A stretch of 64,000 nucleotides of DNA from Methylovirgula sp. (GTDB lineage: Bacteria > Pseudomonadota > Alphaproteobacteria > Rhizobiales > Beijerinckiaceae), in NCBI RefSeq assembly GCF_037200945.1, contig NZ_JBBCGP010000001.1, positions 868,001-932,000 on the forward strand, read 5' to 3'. Below the pieces are notes generated by a model that was given only the letters and a program-made list of their open reading frames with translations, was not told the origin of the DNA and did no database searches. Below, one piece after another: positions 46,302 through 54,602 of the stretch. How positions within the stretch are numbered: position 1 is the first letter of the stretch; each line of letters opens with the position of its first letter. The position numbers were made by a program, and so were the translations under genes.

Positions 46302-48253
46302 AGCCCCGAGTTATAATCATGCAAGGCTTTGGCGACGTCCACGACGCGCAGCATCGTCTCGTCCCAATCGCCGCGCGTGCGCTGACGGAAGAGCCGCATG
46401 GTCGCATACCAGGGCGTATCTTCGCGGTCGAGCATCCAGCGCCAATCCGGCACCTTCCTGAGCAGGAGAAAGGTCGGACGCCCCAAGGCGCCGGCGAGAT
46501 GCGCCACGGACGTGTCGCAGGTGATAATGAGATCGAGCGTCTGCATCACCGCGGCCGTATCGATAAATGCATCCGGCCCGGCATCGAAATCGGCGCCAAG
46601 CATCTCGATGGCAAGCTCCGGTACTGCGGCCAAGGCCGCGGCGCCCTCACCTTTTTGAAGGCTGATGAGGCGAAAATTCTTCGTGCCCGCAAGCGGCGCG
46701 AAATGCGCGAGCGGAATCGACCGCGAGGGGTCCGCCTTGGGGTCAAGATTGCCTTGCCAGCACAAGCCGATCTTGAAGGCGGCGGAATTGCCACGGCTCA
46801 TCAGCCGCTCCGCCCATTTCGACACGAGTGCGGGTTCGGCCGCCAGATAGGGCGTACAGCTCGGGATAGTCGTAAGATCGGTGCGGAATGCGAACGGCAG
46901 ACTTGAAAGTGCGATCTGGCTGTCAAATCGTTCGTACGGGCCGAGATCGTCGACACAGCGCACCTGCGGAATCAAGCCGCGCATCAGCCTGAGCAGCTTG
47001 CTGCGGCAGAAGAAGGTGACATCAATGCCAGCTTTGGCGAGCAGCGGCAGATAGCGACAGAACTGCAGCGCGTCGCCGAGACCCTCGCCGCCGTAGACGA
47101 TCAGCTTCTCGCCCGGATGGCTGTTGCCCTGCCATTGCGGAATCGGGAATTTGAGCTGGTTGTGGGGCGTGAGGCCGCAGCCCCAGCGATATTCGTAGTT
47201 TTCCAAGCCATCGCGGAAATTGCCGCGCAATAATTGCAGCACGCCCTTGTTGTTGCGGGCATGGGCGCTTTCGGGATCGAGCGCGAGGGCAGCATCGAAG
47301 GCTACCTCCGCCGCGTCGAATTCTTCCAATTCTTTCAGCGCGACGCCGCGCCCGACCAGGGCCGCCTGATAATCCGGGCGAAGCGCCAACGCGCGGTCGA
47401 AGGATTGAAGGGCCGCATCCGGACCGACCGTTTTCATCAACACCGTGGCGCGGTTGAGCCACGCTTCAACCAACTCAGGCTTTATCGCAACGGCCTGATC
47501 GAGTGCCTCCAACGCGCCCTTGAGATCACCAGTCTCGATCAAGGCCACGCCAAGATTGTTGAGAAGGTCGGGATTACCGGGGAAACGCGCGAGCGCCGTC
47601 CTATAAGCCTCGCAAGCCGCATCAACGCGCTTCAACGCATTGAGGATATTGGCGCGATCCAGCAGCGCCTCGAAATAATCCGGCTTGAGGCGCAGGGCCT
47701 CCTCGAGGAATTTCAACGCGCCGTCGAAATTGCCGCTCTGCGAAAGGATAATCGCGCCGGCACGTAAAGCTTCGGGATAAGCCGGCTGCAACCGGAGCGC
47801 ATGATCAAAAGCCGTGATCGCCTGGCCATTGCGTCCGAGCGCGTGCAGGACCAGGCCTTTGTTGTAATAGACGCTCGGATCGCTGACGCCGAACTTTTCC
47901 GCCTCGTCGAACGCGGCGGCGGCTTCTTCAAAGCGTCCCAATCTTTGCAACACGCGCGCAAGGCGCACAATTGCATCGACAAAGTCCGGGCGCAGCTTGC
48001 GCGCCTGCGCAAACCACGGCACGGCGCCAGCCCAGGCCTCGGCCCCGACATGAATGAGACCGGCGAGATGACAACGATCCGGGCTGCTGATCATGTTCGG
48101 ATCGAGTGTCGCGAGGGCTGAAAGAACTTCGGCCTTACGCCCCTGTCGCAGCAAATTCGCGGCATCGTTCAGCGTCGCATCGAGGCCAAAACTCGGCACC
48201 GGAGCAAACGCCGGTGCATCCGGCGCGCGTGCTGCATTGAAGGTCTGAGGCAT
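46271..48253 (-). CDS. TPR-repeat protein with C-terminal glycosyltransferase-like domain
   Basis: A 660-residue protein. The N-terminal two thirds form about ten tetratricopeptide repeats (for example YYNKGLVLHALGRNGQAITA). The C-terminal third (from about residue 390) has GEKLIVYGGEGLGDALQFCRYLP and DLIITCDTSVAHLAGALGRP, features of the GT9/GT41-like fold found in many such proteins. ATG 48253 is preceded by GGAG at suitable spacing; a GTG at 48292 is less likely. The acceptor is unknown. It overlaps the end of convergent ubiG by 31 bases. Confidence 0.8.
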   Translation of the reverse strand: MPQTFNAARAPDAPAFAPVPSFGLDATLNDAANLLRQGRKAEVLSALATLDPNMISSPDRCHLAGLIHVGAEAWAGAVPWFAQARKLRPDFVDAIVRLARVLQRLGRFEEAAAAFDEAEKFGVSDPSVYYNKGLVLHALGRNGQAITAFDHALRLQPAYPEALRAGAIILSQSGNFDGALKFLEEALRLKPDYFEALLDRANILNALKRVDAACEAYRTALARFPGNPDLLNNLGVALIETGDLKGALEALDQAVAIKPELVEAWLNRATVLMKTVGPDAALQSFDRALALRPDYQAALVGRGVALKELEEFDAAEVAFDAALALDPESAHARNNKGVLQLLRGNFRDGLENYEYRWGCGLTPHNQLKFPIPQWQGNSHPGEKLIVYGGEGLGDALQFCRYLPLLAKAGIDVTFFCRSKLLRLMRGLIPQVRCVDDLGPYERFDSQIALSSLPFAFRTDLTTIPSCTPYLAAEPALVSKWAERLMSRGNSAAFKIGLCWQGNLDPKADPSRSIPLAHFAPLAGTKNFRLISLQKGEGAAALAAVPELAIEMLGADFDAGPDAFIDTAAVMQTLDLIITCDTSVAHLAGALGRPTFLLLRKVPDWRWMLDREDTPWYATMRLFRQRTRGDWDETMLRVVDVAKALHDYNSGLQTLRSAAMM

Positions 48254-48331
48254 GGGAAGCTCCGCCCAGTAAAGGCGGCAGTGTCGGCACACCGGCTTGC
48301 GCCAGACTTACGTAGGCGTCGCGATAAAGAA

Positions 48332-48751
48332 TTAATTCATATCTTCCGACGCGAACGGCAGCGGCAGGATCTGAATACCTTCGTCGAGAAGCGCCCTGGC
48401 CTCTTCGCGCGTCGCCTCACCACGAATCGGTCGCTCCTCGCTCGATCCCTCGGCGATCTTGCGCGCCTCGTCCGGAAAGCGCGTTCCGACATCTTCGGTG
48501 ACGCCCATCACGTAGTGTCGCAGAGCGCGTAGTTCGGCGCGGCGCTTGGCTTCGTCCCCCTGCGCGAGCGGCGATTCGATCTTGTCGCCATGGCTGACAG
48601 CCGGCGCCATGATTGCCTTGCCGACCTCGGCCACGCCGCAGACCGGACATACCACTTGGCCTCGCGCAACCTGTTCGTCAAAGCTTGCCGCGCTTGGAAA
48701 CCACGAATCAAACTCATGGCCGTTGGCGCACTTCAGGGCATATTTGATCAT
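48332..48751 (-). CDS. DUF1178 family protein
   Basis: A 139-residue protein with a putative zinc ribbon formed by KCANGHEFDSWF near the N-terminus and CPVCG at about residues 35-39. The family is common in alphaproteobacteria; its function is unknown. Its ATG overlaps the grxC stop (48748-48751), so it is the last gene of a comF-grxC-DUF1178 operon. Confidence 0.87.
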   Translation of the reverse strand: MIKYALKCANGHEFDSWFPSAASFDEQVARGQVVCPVCGVAEVGKAIMAPAVSHGDKIESPLAQGDEAKRRAELRALRHYVMGVTEDVGTRFPDEARKIAEGSSEERPIRGEATREEARALLDEGIQILPLPFASEDMN

Positions 48752-49020
48752 TGCGCCGCGTCGGCCAAAATCGCCTGAAGTTCGCCGCGTGCATCGAGAT
48801 CGTGCAGATCGTCACTGCCGCCGATATGGCGGTCGCCGAAGAAAATCTGCGGCACGGTGTAACGGCCGTTGGCCCGTGCCGTCATCGCCGCACGCGCCGC
48901 CGGATCGCCATCGGCGGAAATCTCCTCGAACGCCAGACCGCGCTCATTGAGCAGCGCCTTGGCGCGATGGCAATAGGGGCAGGAGGCTGTGGTGTAAATA
49001 ACGATATGCGGCTGCGGCAT
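48748..49020 (-). CDS. grxC: Glutaredoxin 3
   Basis: A 90-residue glutaredoxin with the active-site CPYC (residues 14-17) and the glutathione-binding segments YTVPQIFFGD and GGSDDL. It reduces protein and mixed glutathione disulfides in the cytoplasm. It lies between comF and the DUF1178 gene on the minus strand and overlaps the latter by four bases. Confidence 0.95.
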   Translation of the reverse strand: MPQPHIVIYTTASCPYCHRAKALLNERGLAFEEISADGDPAARAAMTARANGRYTVPQIFFGDRHIGGSDDLHDLDARGELQAILADAAQ

Positions 49021-49056
49021 CGATTGGACCTTTTGAATTCTTCTACATATGGGATT

Positions 49057-49866
49057 TTAGCCGGCGCTCACAACCCTGGCGAAAACCAGGACATCGACGC
49101 GCGCGGCGCCGCCACGTAGCAAGGCGCGCGCCGCGGCATTCAGTGTCGCACCGGAGGTCAGCACATCGTCGATGAGCAACACCTTGCGGCCCATGATGGC
49201 GAGCGAGCCGCCCTCGGGCACCTTGAACGCGCCTTGCACATTATCGGCACGCTGGCTGCGCGTCAGGCCGACCTGCGGCACGGTCCGTTTGACTCGCGCC
49301 AGCGCGAACGGATCGACTTTCTTGCCGCTCGCCCTGCCGACGACCTCGGCCAAAGCGTTCGCCTGATTGAATTGCCGCCAAATAAGGCGTCGCCGATGCA
49401 ACGGCACCGGGATCAGCAGAACCGCTTCGGCAAGCAGCTCCGCGCCGGCACGCGCCATCCAGAGGCCGAGCGGTTTGGCGAGTTCCATCCGGTCGCCGTA
49501 TTTCAACCGATGGATCAGCGCGCGAACCGGACCGTCCTCGAAACGCGCGACGGCGCGAGCGCGTTGATAAACGGGTGGATTGGCCATCGCCTCCGGCGAT
49601 TGCAGGCCCGGAACGCCGAGATCATAGGCGAACGGCGTGCCGAGCCGCTCGCAATACGGCTTCTCGATGAAACCGACCTGCCGCCAGCACACCGGACATA
49701 GCGCGCCATGCACCGCCACCGCCTTGCGGCAGGCGAGGCATGATGGTGGAAAAACAATATCGAGTGCGCACCCAGCGACACCTCGCCCATGCCGCAGAAC
49801 GGCGCGGAAGATGGTGGCCCAATCAGCCGGCGGCAGATCGGCACGTGCGGGGTCATCAAACGTCAT
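49057..49866 (-). CDS. comF: ComF family phosphoribosyltransferase-like protein
   Basis: A 269-residue protein with a four-cysteine zinc finger near residues 43-65 (CLACRKAV...CPVCW) and a C-terminal PRTase-like domain with the PRPP loop VLLIDDVLTSGAT. ComF proteins assist DNA uptake in naturally competent bacteria, but the role in alphaproteobacteria is not established. First gene of a comF-grxC-DUF1178 operon; divergent from a methyltransferase gene. Confidence 0.9.
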   Translation of the reverse strand: MTFDDPARADLPPADWATIFRAVLRHGRGVAGCALDIVFPPSCLACRKAVAVHGALCPVCWRQVGFIEKPYCERLGTPFAYDLGVPGLQSPEAMANPPVYQRARAVARFEDGPVRALIHRLKYGDRMELAKPLGLWMARAGAELLAEAVLLIPVPLHRRRLIWRQFNQANALAEVVGRASGKKVDPFALARVKRTVPQVGLTRSQRADNVQGAFKVPEGGSLAIMGRKVLLIDDVLTSGATLNAAARALLRGGAARVDVLVFARVVSAG

Positions 49867-49948
49867 CGGACCAGCATAAATGACGTTGCGAGGGCCGCCA
49901 GAAAATTTGCCGGGTTCGCGGCAAACTCCGATGCGCTAAAAGGTTCGC

Positions 49949-50803
49949 GTGGCAGCAAACGAAATTCTGATCTTCGATCGCAATTTGCAGCGGCGGCGCC
50001 ATGCTCGCGCGCTGGCGGCCGAGGCCGCCGATTTTCTGCTCGCGCAAGCGACGAATGAAATCGTGGACCGGCTCGGCGCCGTCAGGCGGCGCTTCACCGC
50101 CATTGCTGATTTCGGGACGCCGCTGCCACTCCTAACCGAGCGCCTTGTCGAAACCTTTCCGGCGGCGCGGGTGACGCGCATCGCACCTTTGGGACGCCCG
50201 GATGTCATCGGCGATGTCGACCTTCTGCCCTTCGAGCGCAACGCATTCGATCTGGCGGTCTCGGCGCTCGCGCTGCATGACGTCAATGATCTGCCGGGCA
50301 CTCTCGCGCAAATCCGGCGGACGTTGAAACCGGACGGCCTGTTTCTTGGCTGCCTTGTCGGCGGTTCGACCTTGCGCGAATTGCGCGCGTCGCTGGCGGA
50401 AGCGGAAACCGAAATATCCGGCGGCGTCTCGCCACGCGTCGCACCCTTCGCCGACGTGCGCGACATGGGGGGCCTTCTGCAACGTGCGGGCTTCGCGCTG
50501 CCGGTCACCGATGTCGAGACGCTGACCGTGCGTTACCCGCATTTTTTCGCGCTGCTCGCCGATCTGCGCGCAATGGGCGCGACGAACACGCTTGTCGGAC
50601 GGCTGCGCAGGCCGACGCGCCGCGCGCTCTTTCTCCGCGCCGCGGAGATCTATACGCGCGACAATGCCGATTCCGATGGCCGGCTGCCCGCGACCTTTGA
50701 ACTCATCTTTCTGTCCGGATGGGCACCGCACGAAAGCCAGCAGAAGCCGCTAAAGCCCGGCAGCGCGCAGGTCTCGCTCGCCGACGTTCTTCGCAAGCCT
50801 TAG
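49949..50803 (+). CDS. SAM-dependent methyltransferase (BioC/NDUFAF5-like)
   Basis: A 284-residue protein starting with FDRNLQRRRHARA, a pattern shared with the alphaproteobacterial homologs of the mitochondrial complex I assembly factor NDUFAF5. The methyltransferase core is seen as VIGDVDLLPFERNAFDLAVSALALHDVNDLP. It lacks a glycine-rich GxGxG motif I in the canonical form, as is common in this group. The start is GTG at 49949 with AAAGG upstream. Divergent from comF, a conserved neighbourhood. The substrate is inferred. Confidence 0.75.
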   Translation: MAANEILIFDRNLQRRRHARALAAEAADFLLAQATNEIVDRLGAVRRRFTAIADFGTPLPLLTERLVETFPAARVTRIAPLGRPDVIGDVDLLPFERNAFDLAVSALALHDVNDLPGTLAQIRRTLKPDGLFLGCLVGGSTLRELRASLAEAETEISGGVSPRVAPFADVRDMGGLLQRAGFALPVTDVETLTVRYPHFFALLADLRAMGATNTLVGRLRRPTRRALFLRAAEIYTRDNADSDGRLPATFELIFLSGWAPHESQQKPLKPGSAQVSLADVLRKP

Positions 50804-50847
50804 CATCAGACCGAAAAGTGCGAAGCGGTTTTCGGATAATCCGATGC
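50803..50847. repeat. Palindromic intergenic element (copy E)
   Basis: The outer GCATC/GATGC arms enclose an inner CCGAAAAG...CTTTTCGG-type pair (CCGAAAAG and GGTTTTCGG) around TGCGAAGC. Located between the convergent methyltransferase and SIMPL genes. It is the same family as copies B and C. Confidence 0.65.
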
Positions 50848-50855
50848 GGTTGGAA

Positions 50856-51581
50856 TTAGTGCTGCGTCAGCGCCCACGTCACGCGCACTTGCGCTTCGTA
50901 GATCAAGGTGCCGGGCTCGATCGTCGGGGAATAATCGACCGACGGCGCCATCGCCTTGGCGAAGACGCCCGGCTGGAGGCCACCCCGGTCATCCGGGGCG
51001 ATTTGGAGCACCTGGCCCAGGCCGACCCCGGCCGCCGGCAAAAAGGCCTTGGCCTTGCGCACGGCATCGCGCATCGCCTCGTCGTTCAGCTTGTCGCGAA
51101 TTTCGGGCTCATGGGTCGCACCGAAACTCAGACCTTGAAATTCATTGGCGCCGCGGTCGATTAAACGCCCCGCCAGCGCCCCCGCCTTGCTGATGTCGCT
51201 AACCCGGATCTTCACGCCGTTTCGCGCCTGATAGCCGCGCAGTTTCTGGCTCGACGTATGGCCGACGGCGTCGGATACATTGTCATAAACAGGCATCAAT
51301 GAGACTTCGCTCGTCTGGACATCCTTGGGATCAATCCCCTGATCCTCAAGCTCTTGAACGACCGCTTGTGCAGCCTGGGCGTTGGCGGCTGCGGCGGCCG
51401 ACGCCGTCGGCTTTTCGGACACGACCGCCAGCGACAGGGTCACAAAATCCGGCACAACTTCCGTCCGCGCGTGGCCGACGACGGTGATAGTGGGCACCGA
51501 GTCCGTGAGCGCCACCTGCGCCAGGGCCGCACCGGAAGCAAAGCAGCCGCAAATCAAAGCGACGAGACGCACAAAAACCAT
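50856..51581 (-). CDS. SIMPL (DUF541) domain exported protein
   Basis: A 241-residue protein with a signal peptide (MVFVRLVALICGCFASGAALA) followed by the SIMPL domain that begins with PTITVVGHARTEVVPD. Such periplasmic or envelope proteins are widespread; their role is poorly defined. ATG 51581 is preceded by AAGGAGC, and the upstream open frame adds a non-conserved 24 residues. It is divergent from rlmN with a 60-base gap. Confidence 0.85.
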   Translation of the reverse strand: MVFVRLVALICGCFASGAALAQVALTDSVPTITVVGHARTEVVPDFVTLSLAVVSEKPTASAAAAANAQAAQAVVQELEDQGIDPKDVQTSEVSLMPVYDNVSDAVGHTSSQKLRGYQARNGVKIRVSDISKAGALAGRLIDRGANEFQGLSFGATHEPEIRDKLNDEAMRDAVRKAKAFLPAAGVGLGQVLQIAPDDRGGLQPGVFAKAMAPSVDYSPTIEPGTLIYEAQVRVTWALTQH

Positions 51582-51641
51582 GAATCTGCTCCTTGGCGAG
51601 GGCTGGTGGAGAAAACGGCTGCCAGATGCTACATAGCGGCA

Positions 51642-52856
51642 ATGGATTTGCACACCGAGACCCTTTCATCATCTTCGCCTGTACGGCGAGAAGATGACGC
51701 CAAGCTGACGCCAAAAGCCTCGCTGTTGGGCGCGACCCGCGCCGAACTGGCCGAGACGTTGCGCGCCCTCGGCGTGCCGGAGCGCGAAATCAAGATGCGC
51801 GTCGCGCAGCTCTGGCACTGGCTCTATTTCCAAGGCGCCCGCGACTTCGGCGCCATGCTCAATATCGGCAAAAGCCTGCGCGGCGCACTCGCCGAGCACG
51901 AGCATCTAACCCGGCCCGAGGTCGTCACCGAGCAAGTCTCTCAGGACGGCACCCGCAAATGGCTGCTCAGGCTGGCGCCTGCGAACGCAACCGATAAAGG
52001 TGCCGAAGTCGAGTGCGTCTACATCCCGGAAAGCGACCGCGGCACGCTTTGCATTTCGAGTCAGGTCGGCTGCACGCTGACGTGCAGCTTCTGCCATACC
52101 GGCACGCAGAAACTCGTCCGCAATCTCACCTCGCGCGAGATCGTCGCGCAAATCGTGGTCGCACGGGAACGGCTCGGCGATTTCCCCGGGCTGACGCCGC
52201 CGACCGACGGCCTACTGCCACAGGGCGAGGGACGGCCGATCACCAATATCGTCTTCATGGGCATGGGCGAGCCCCTCTATAATTTTGATAACGTGCGCGA
52301 TGCGATCGGCGTGCTGGCGGACGGTGACGGGTTGTCGGTTTCGAAACGGCGCATCACTGTCTCGACCGCCGGCGTCGTGCCGCAGATCGAAAAGCTTGGT
52401 GCCGAGGCCGGCCCGATGCTCGCTATTTCGCTCCACGCGGTGCGCGATGCTCTGCGCGACACGTTGGTGCCCCTCAACAAGAAATATCCGATCAAGGATT
52501 TGCTCGCCGCCTGCCGCGACTATCCCGGCGCCTCGAACGCGCGGCGCATCACCTTCGAATATGTGATGCTGAAGGGCGTCAACGATTCGCCCGCCGAGGC
52601 GCGCGAATTGGTGCGCCTGCTCAAGGGCATTCCGGCCAAGATCAATCTGATCCCGTTCAATCCGTGGCCCGGCACGCAATATGAGTGCTCGGACTGGGAT
52701 AAGATCGAAGCCTTTTCCGACATCGTCTTCAACGCCGGCTATGCGAGCCCGGTGCGCACGCCGCGCGGCCGCGACATTCTCGCCGCCTGCGGCCAATTGA
52801 AGAGCGAGACGGAAAAGCTGCGCGCACGGGCGCGGTTGGCGGTAGAGGCGGAATGA
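51642..52856 (+). CDS. rlmN: Dual-specificity rRNA/tRNA adenine C2-methyltransferase RlmN
   Basis: A 404-residue radical SAM enzyme that methylates A2503 of 23S rRNA and A37 of some tRNAs. The iron-sulfur CxxxCxxC is GCTLTCSFCHTG near residue 145, and the methyl-carrying cysteine is in DILAACGQL near the C-terminus. ATG 51642 is the conserved start; the frame is open upstream for 96 further codons. Its stop overlaps the start of the antitoxin gene (ATGA at 52853-52856). Confidence 0.96.
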   Translation: MDLHTETLSSSSPVRREDDAKLTPKASLLGATRAELAETLRALGVPEREIKMRVAQLWHWLYFQGARDFGAMLNIGKSLRGALAEHEHLTRPEVVTEQVSQDGTRKWLLRLAPANATDKGAEVECVYIPESDRGTLCISSQVGCTLTCSFCHTGTQKLVRNLTSREIVAQIVVARERLGDFPGLTPPTDGLLPQGEGRPITNIVFMGMGEPLYNFDNVRDAIGVLADGDGLSVSKRRITVSTAGVVPQIEKLGAEAGPMLAISLHAVRDALRDTLVPLNKKYPIKDLLAACRDYPGASNARRITFEYVMLKGVNDSPAEARELVRLLKGIPAKINLIPFNPWPGTQYECSDWDKIEAFSDIVFNAGYASPVRTPRGRDILAACGQLKSETEKLRARARLAVEAE

Positions 52857-53110
52857 TGCCAGTCATTCTCACGAGTGAGCAGGAAGCCTGGCTTAAAGCC
52901 CATGTTGAGCGTGGCGATTTTAAGTCGATCGAGGAAGCAGCGCGACAATTGATTGACGAGCGAATCGCCGAGCGCGTGGCCGAAGAAGGCGACGACTTCG
53001 ACTGGGCAAAGGCTTATGTCGAAGAGGCTCGCGGCGCGATCGCCCGTGGCGATGTCATGTCGCTTGCCGAGCACAAGGCGCGGAACGCAGCGCGCCTGAA
53101 ATCTCGCTAA
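52853..53110 (+). CDS. ParD-like antitoxin of a type II toxin-antitoxin pair
   Basis: An 85-residue protein with an N-terminal ribbon-helix-helix type segment (VILTSEQEAWLKAHVERGDF, then EEAARQLIDERI) and an acidic, charged C-terminus, as in ParD/CopG antitoxins that bind and neutralise a ParE toxin and repress their own promoter. It starts in the last codon of rlmN, so its translation is coupled to rlmN; the ATG is doubled (ATGATG). The toxin gene follows after four bases. Confidence 0.8.
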   Translation: MMPVILTSEQEAWLKAHVERGDFKSIEEAARQLIDERIAERVAEEGDDFDWAKAYVEEARGAIARGDVMSLAEHKARNAARLKSR

Positions 53111-53114
53111 GCTG

Positions 53115-53426
53115 GTGGCGCAGATCAGCGTTACCGCGACGGCCGACTCCGATACCGCCGAAATTATTTCCTACCTCGACGCCAAAGCCGGCCGCGACGT
53201 AGCGGCTAGGTACGTCGCCGCCTTCGAAGATGTCTATGATCGCCTGGCAATCTATCCCCAGAGCGGCGCGCCACGCGCGACCTTGGGATCGCAGGTGCGC
53301 ATAAGCGTCGTCGCGCCCTTTGTAATCATCTACGAATATATCGAAGCGGACGATCTTGTGATCATTTTGCGCGTGCTGCACGGTCACCGCAAAATTTCAG
53401 TGCGGTCGCTATTGCGCGGCACCTAA
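53115..53426 (+). CDS. ParE/RelE superfamily toxin
   Basis: A 103-residue protein of the ParE/RelE fold. The segments ISVTATADSDTAEIISYLDAKAG and LRVLHGHRKI are the N- and C-terminal family marks. ParE toxins poison DNA gyrase; RelE members cleave ribosomal mRNA, and this one looks more ParE-like. The start is GTG at 53115, four bases after the antitoxin stop. The pair lies between rlmN and the convergent dsbB. Confidence 0.82.
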   Translation: MAQISVTATADSDTAEIISYLDAKAGRDVAARYVAAFEDVYDRLAIYPQSGAPRATLGSQVRISVVAPFVIIYEYIEADDLVIILRVLHGHRKISVRSLLRGT

Positions 53427-53435
53427 AATATCCGT

Positions 53436-53942
53436 CTAGCCGACTTTGCGCGCGCCCCAGACGGCGATAACGGCAAGCACGGCGGAGATCACAGCATTCC
53501 AGCCGGCGAGCGACAGGCCCAGGATGCGGATCGCCACCGCATCGCAGCGTACGACTTTGACGGTGCGCAATTGATTCATGAAATCCTGCATCGTCGCAGC
53601 CTTGGTCATCGTGCTACCCGTGCAGGCGGTCGGCCCATCCCAGAAATGCCATTCGACACCGGCGTGATAAACGCCAAACCCCGCGCTGAAAGCGAAGATC
53701 AGAAACAAGGCGATGAAGCCCAACAGCATCAGCGCCTTCGATTCTCGTAAGGCGAAGATAAGCGTCAGCGCCGCCACGGGAACGCCGACATAATAGGGAA
53801 TGCGCTCGCTCAGACATAATTCGCAGGGCGCGATGCCAAATGCCTGGAAAATCCACGCCCCGGCGATTGTCGCCGCAGCGATCAGCAGGATCAGCCCCGC
53901 GGCGCGCGAAGCATGCACATCTCGAAAATAAGTCTCGGCCAC
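53436..53942 (-). CDS. dsbB: Disulfide bond formation protein B
   Basis: A 168-residue inner-membrane protein with four helices. It carries the redox pairs CELC (periplasmic loop 1) and CTGSTMTK...RCD (loop 2), as in DsbB, which reoxidises DsbA and passes electrons to quinone. The GTG at 53942 is preceded by GAGGGAC; an upstream TTG at 53981 would overlap the DedA-like gene. No dsbA gene is adjacent. Confidence 0.9.
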   Translation of the reverse strand: MAETYFRDVHASRAAGLILLIAAATIAGAWIFQAFGIAPCELCLSERIPYYVGVPVAALTLIFALRESKALMLLGFIALFLIFAFSAGFGVYHAGVEWHFWDGPTACTGSTMTKAATMQDFMNQLRTVKVVRCDAVAIRILGLSLAGWNAVISAVLAVIAVWGARKVG

Positions 53943-53949
53943 GTGTCCC

Positions 53950-54531
53950 TCACGCCAAATGCGCGGCGATGACAAAGCCAAGAATTACGGCAGCAGCAAG
54001 AATGAGCAGGAAATAGCCGAAGTACTTCTCTAACAAGCCGTTGATCGGCGCACCGTAACGATTGAGTAGCGCAGCAAGCAGGAAGAACCTTGCGCCGCGC
54101 GTGATCAGGCAGAGGAGGATGAAGAGCGGCAGGCTATAGGCCAGAAGCCCGCTGGTAATCGTCACGATCTTGAACGGGATCGGCGTCAGGCCCTTGATGA
54201 GAATAAATGCCCAGCCCCAATGCGCGTAAAGCGCACGCAAGTCATCGACCCGCGCCCCATAGCCGTAGAGATGGATGAGCCATCTGCCCAAAGTCGCATA
54301 CAGCAACGCGCCGATCGCATAGCCAAGAATACCGCCCGCAACCGACGCCAAAGTACAAATCAGCGCATAGAAAAAGGCGCGGTTCGGGCGCGCCAGAGAC
54401 ATCGGCACGAGAATCGTATCCGGCGGGATCGGAAAGAACGAGCTCTCGGCGAAGGCGATGATCCCCAGCGCCCAGGGGGCGTGGGGGCTCTCCGCCAGGG
54501 AAAGTGTCCATTGGTAGAGCTTTTTGAACAT
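53950..54531 (-). CDS. DedA/YqaA family membrane protein (VTT domain)
   Basis: A 193-residue protein with five or so helices and the VTT signature seen as GIIAFAESSFFPIPPDTILVP and GGILGYAIGALL. Members of the superfamily take part in lipid scrambling and envelope homeostasis. It ends seven bases before the dsbB GTG, so the two are likely one operon. Confidence 0.85.
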   Translation of the reverse strand: MFKKLYQWTLSLAESPHAPWALGIIAFAESSFFPIPPDTILVPMSLARPNRAFFYALICTLASVAGGILGYAIGALLYATLGRWLIHLYGYGARVDDLRALYAHWGWAFILIKGLTPIPFKIVTITSGLLAYSLPLFILLCLITRGARFFLLAALLNRYGAPINGLLEKYFGYFLLILAAAVILGFVIAAHLA

Positions 54532-54602
54532 CGTCGATCCGGTCCGCCAATGCTGGTAGCAAGTTTCGCGCGGCGTCGATACAAGGCAGACTCGGCAAGA
54601 GC

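Noticed and set aside
52853..53426. Genomic island or mobile element signature at the toxin-antitoxin pair
   Set aside because: No inverted repeats, integrase, tRNA or clear change of base composition flanks the pair; it looks like a simple insertion or long-standing resident.
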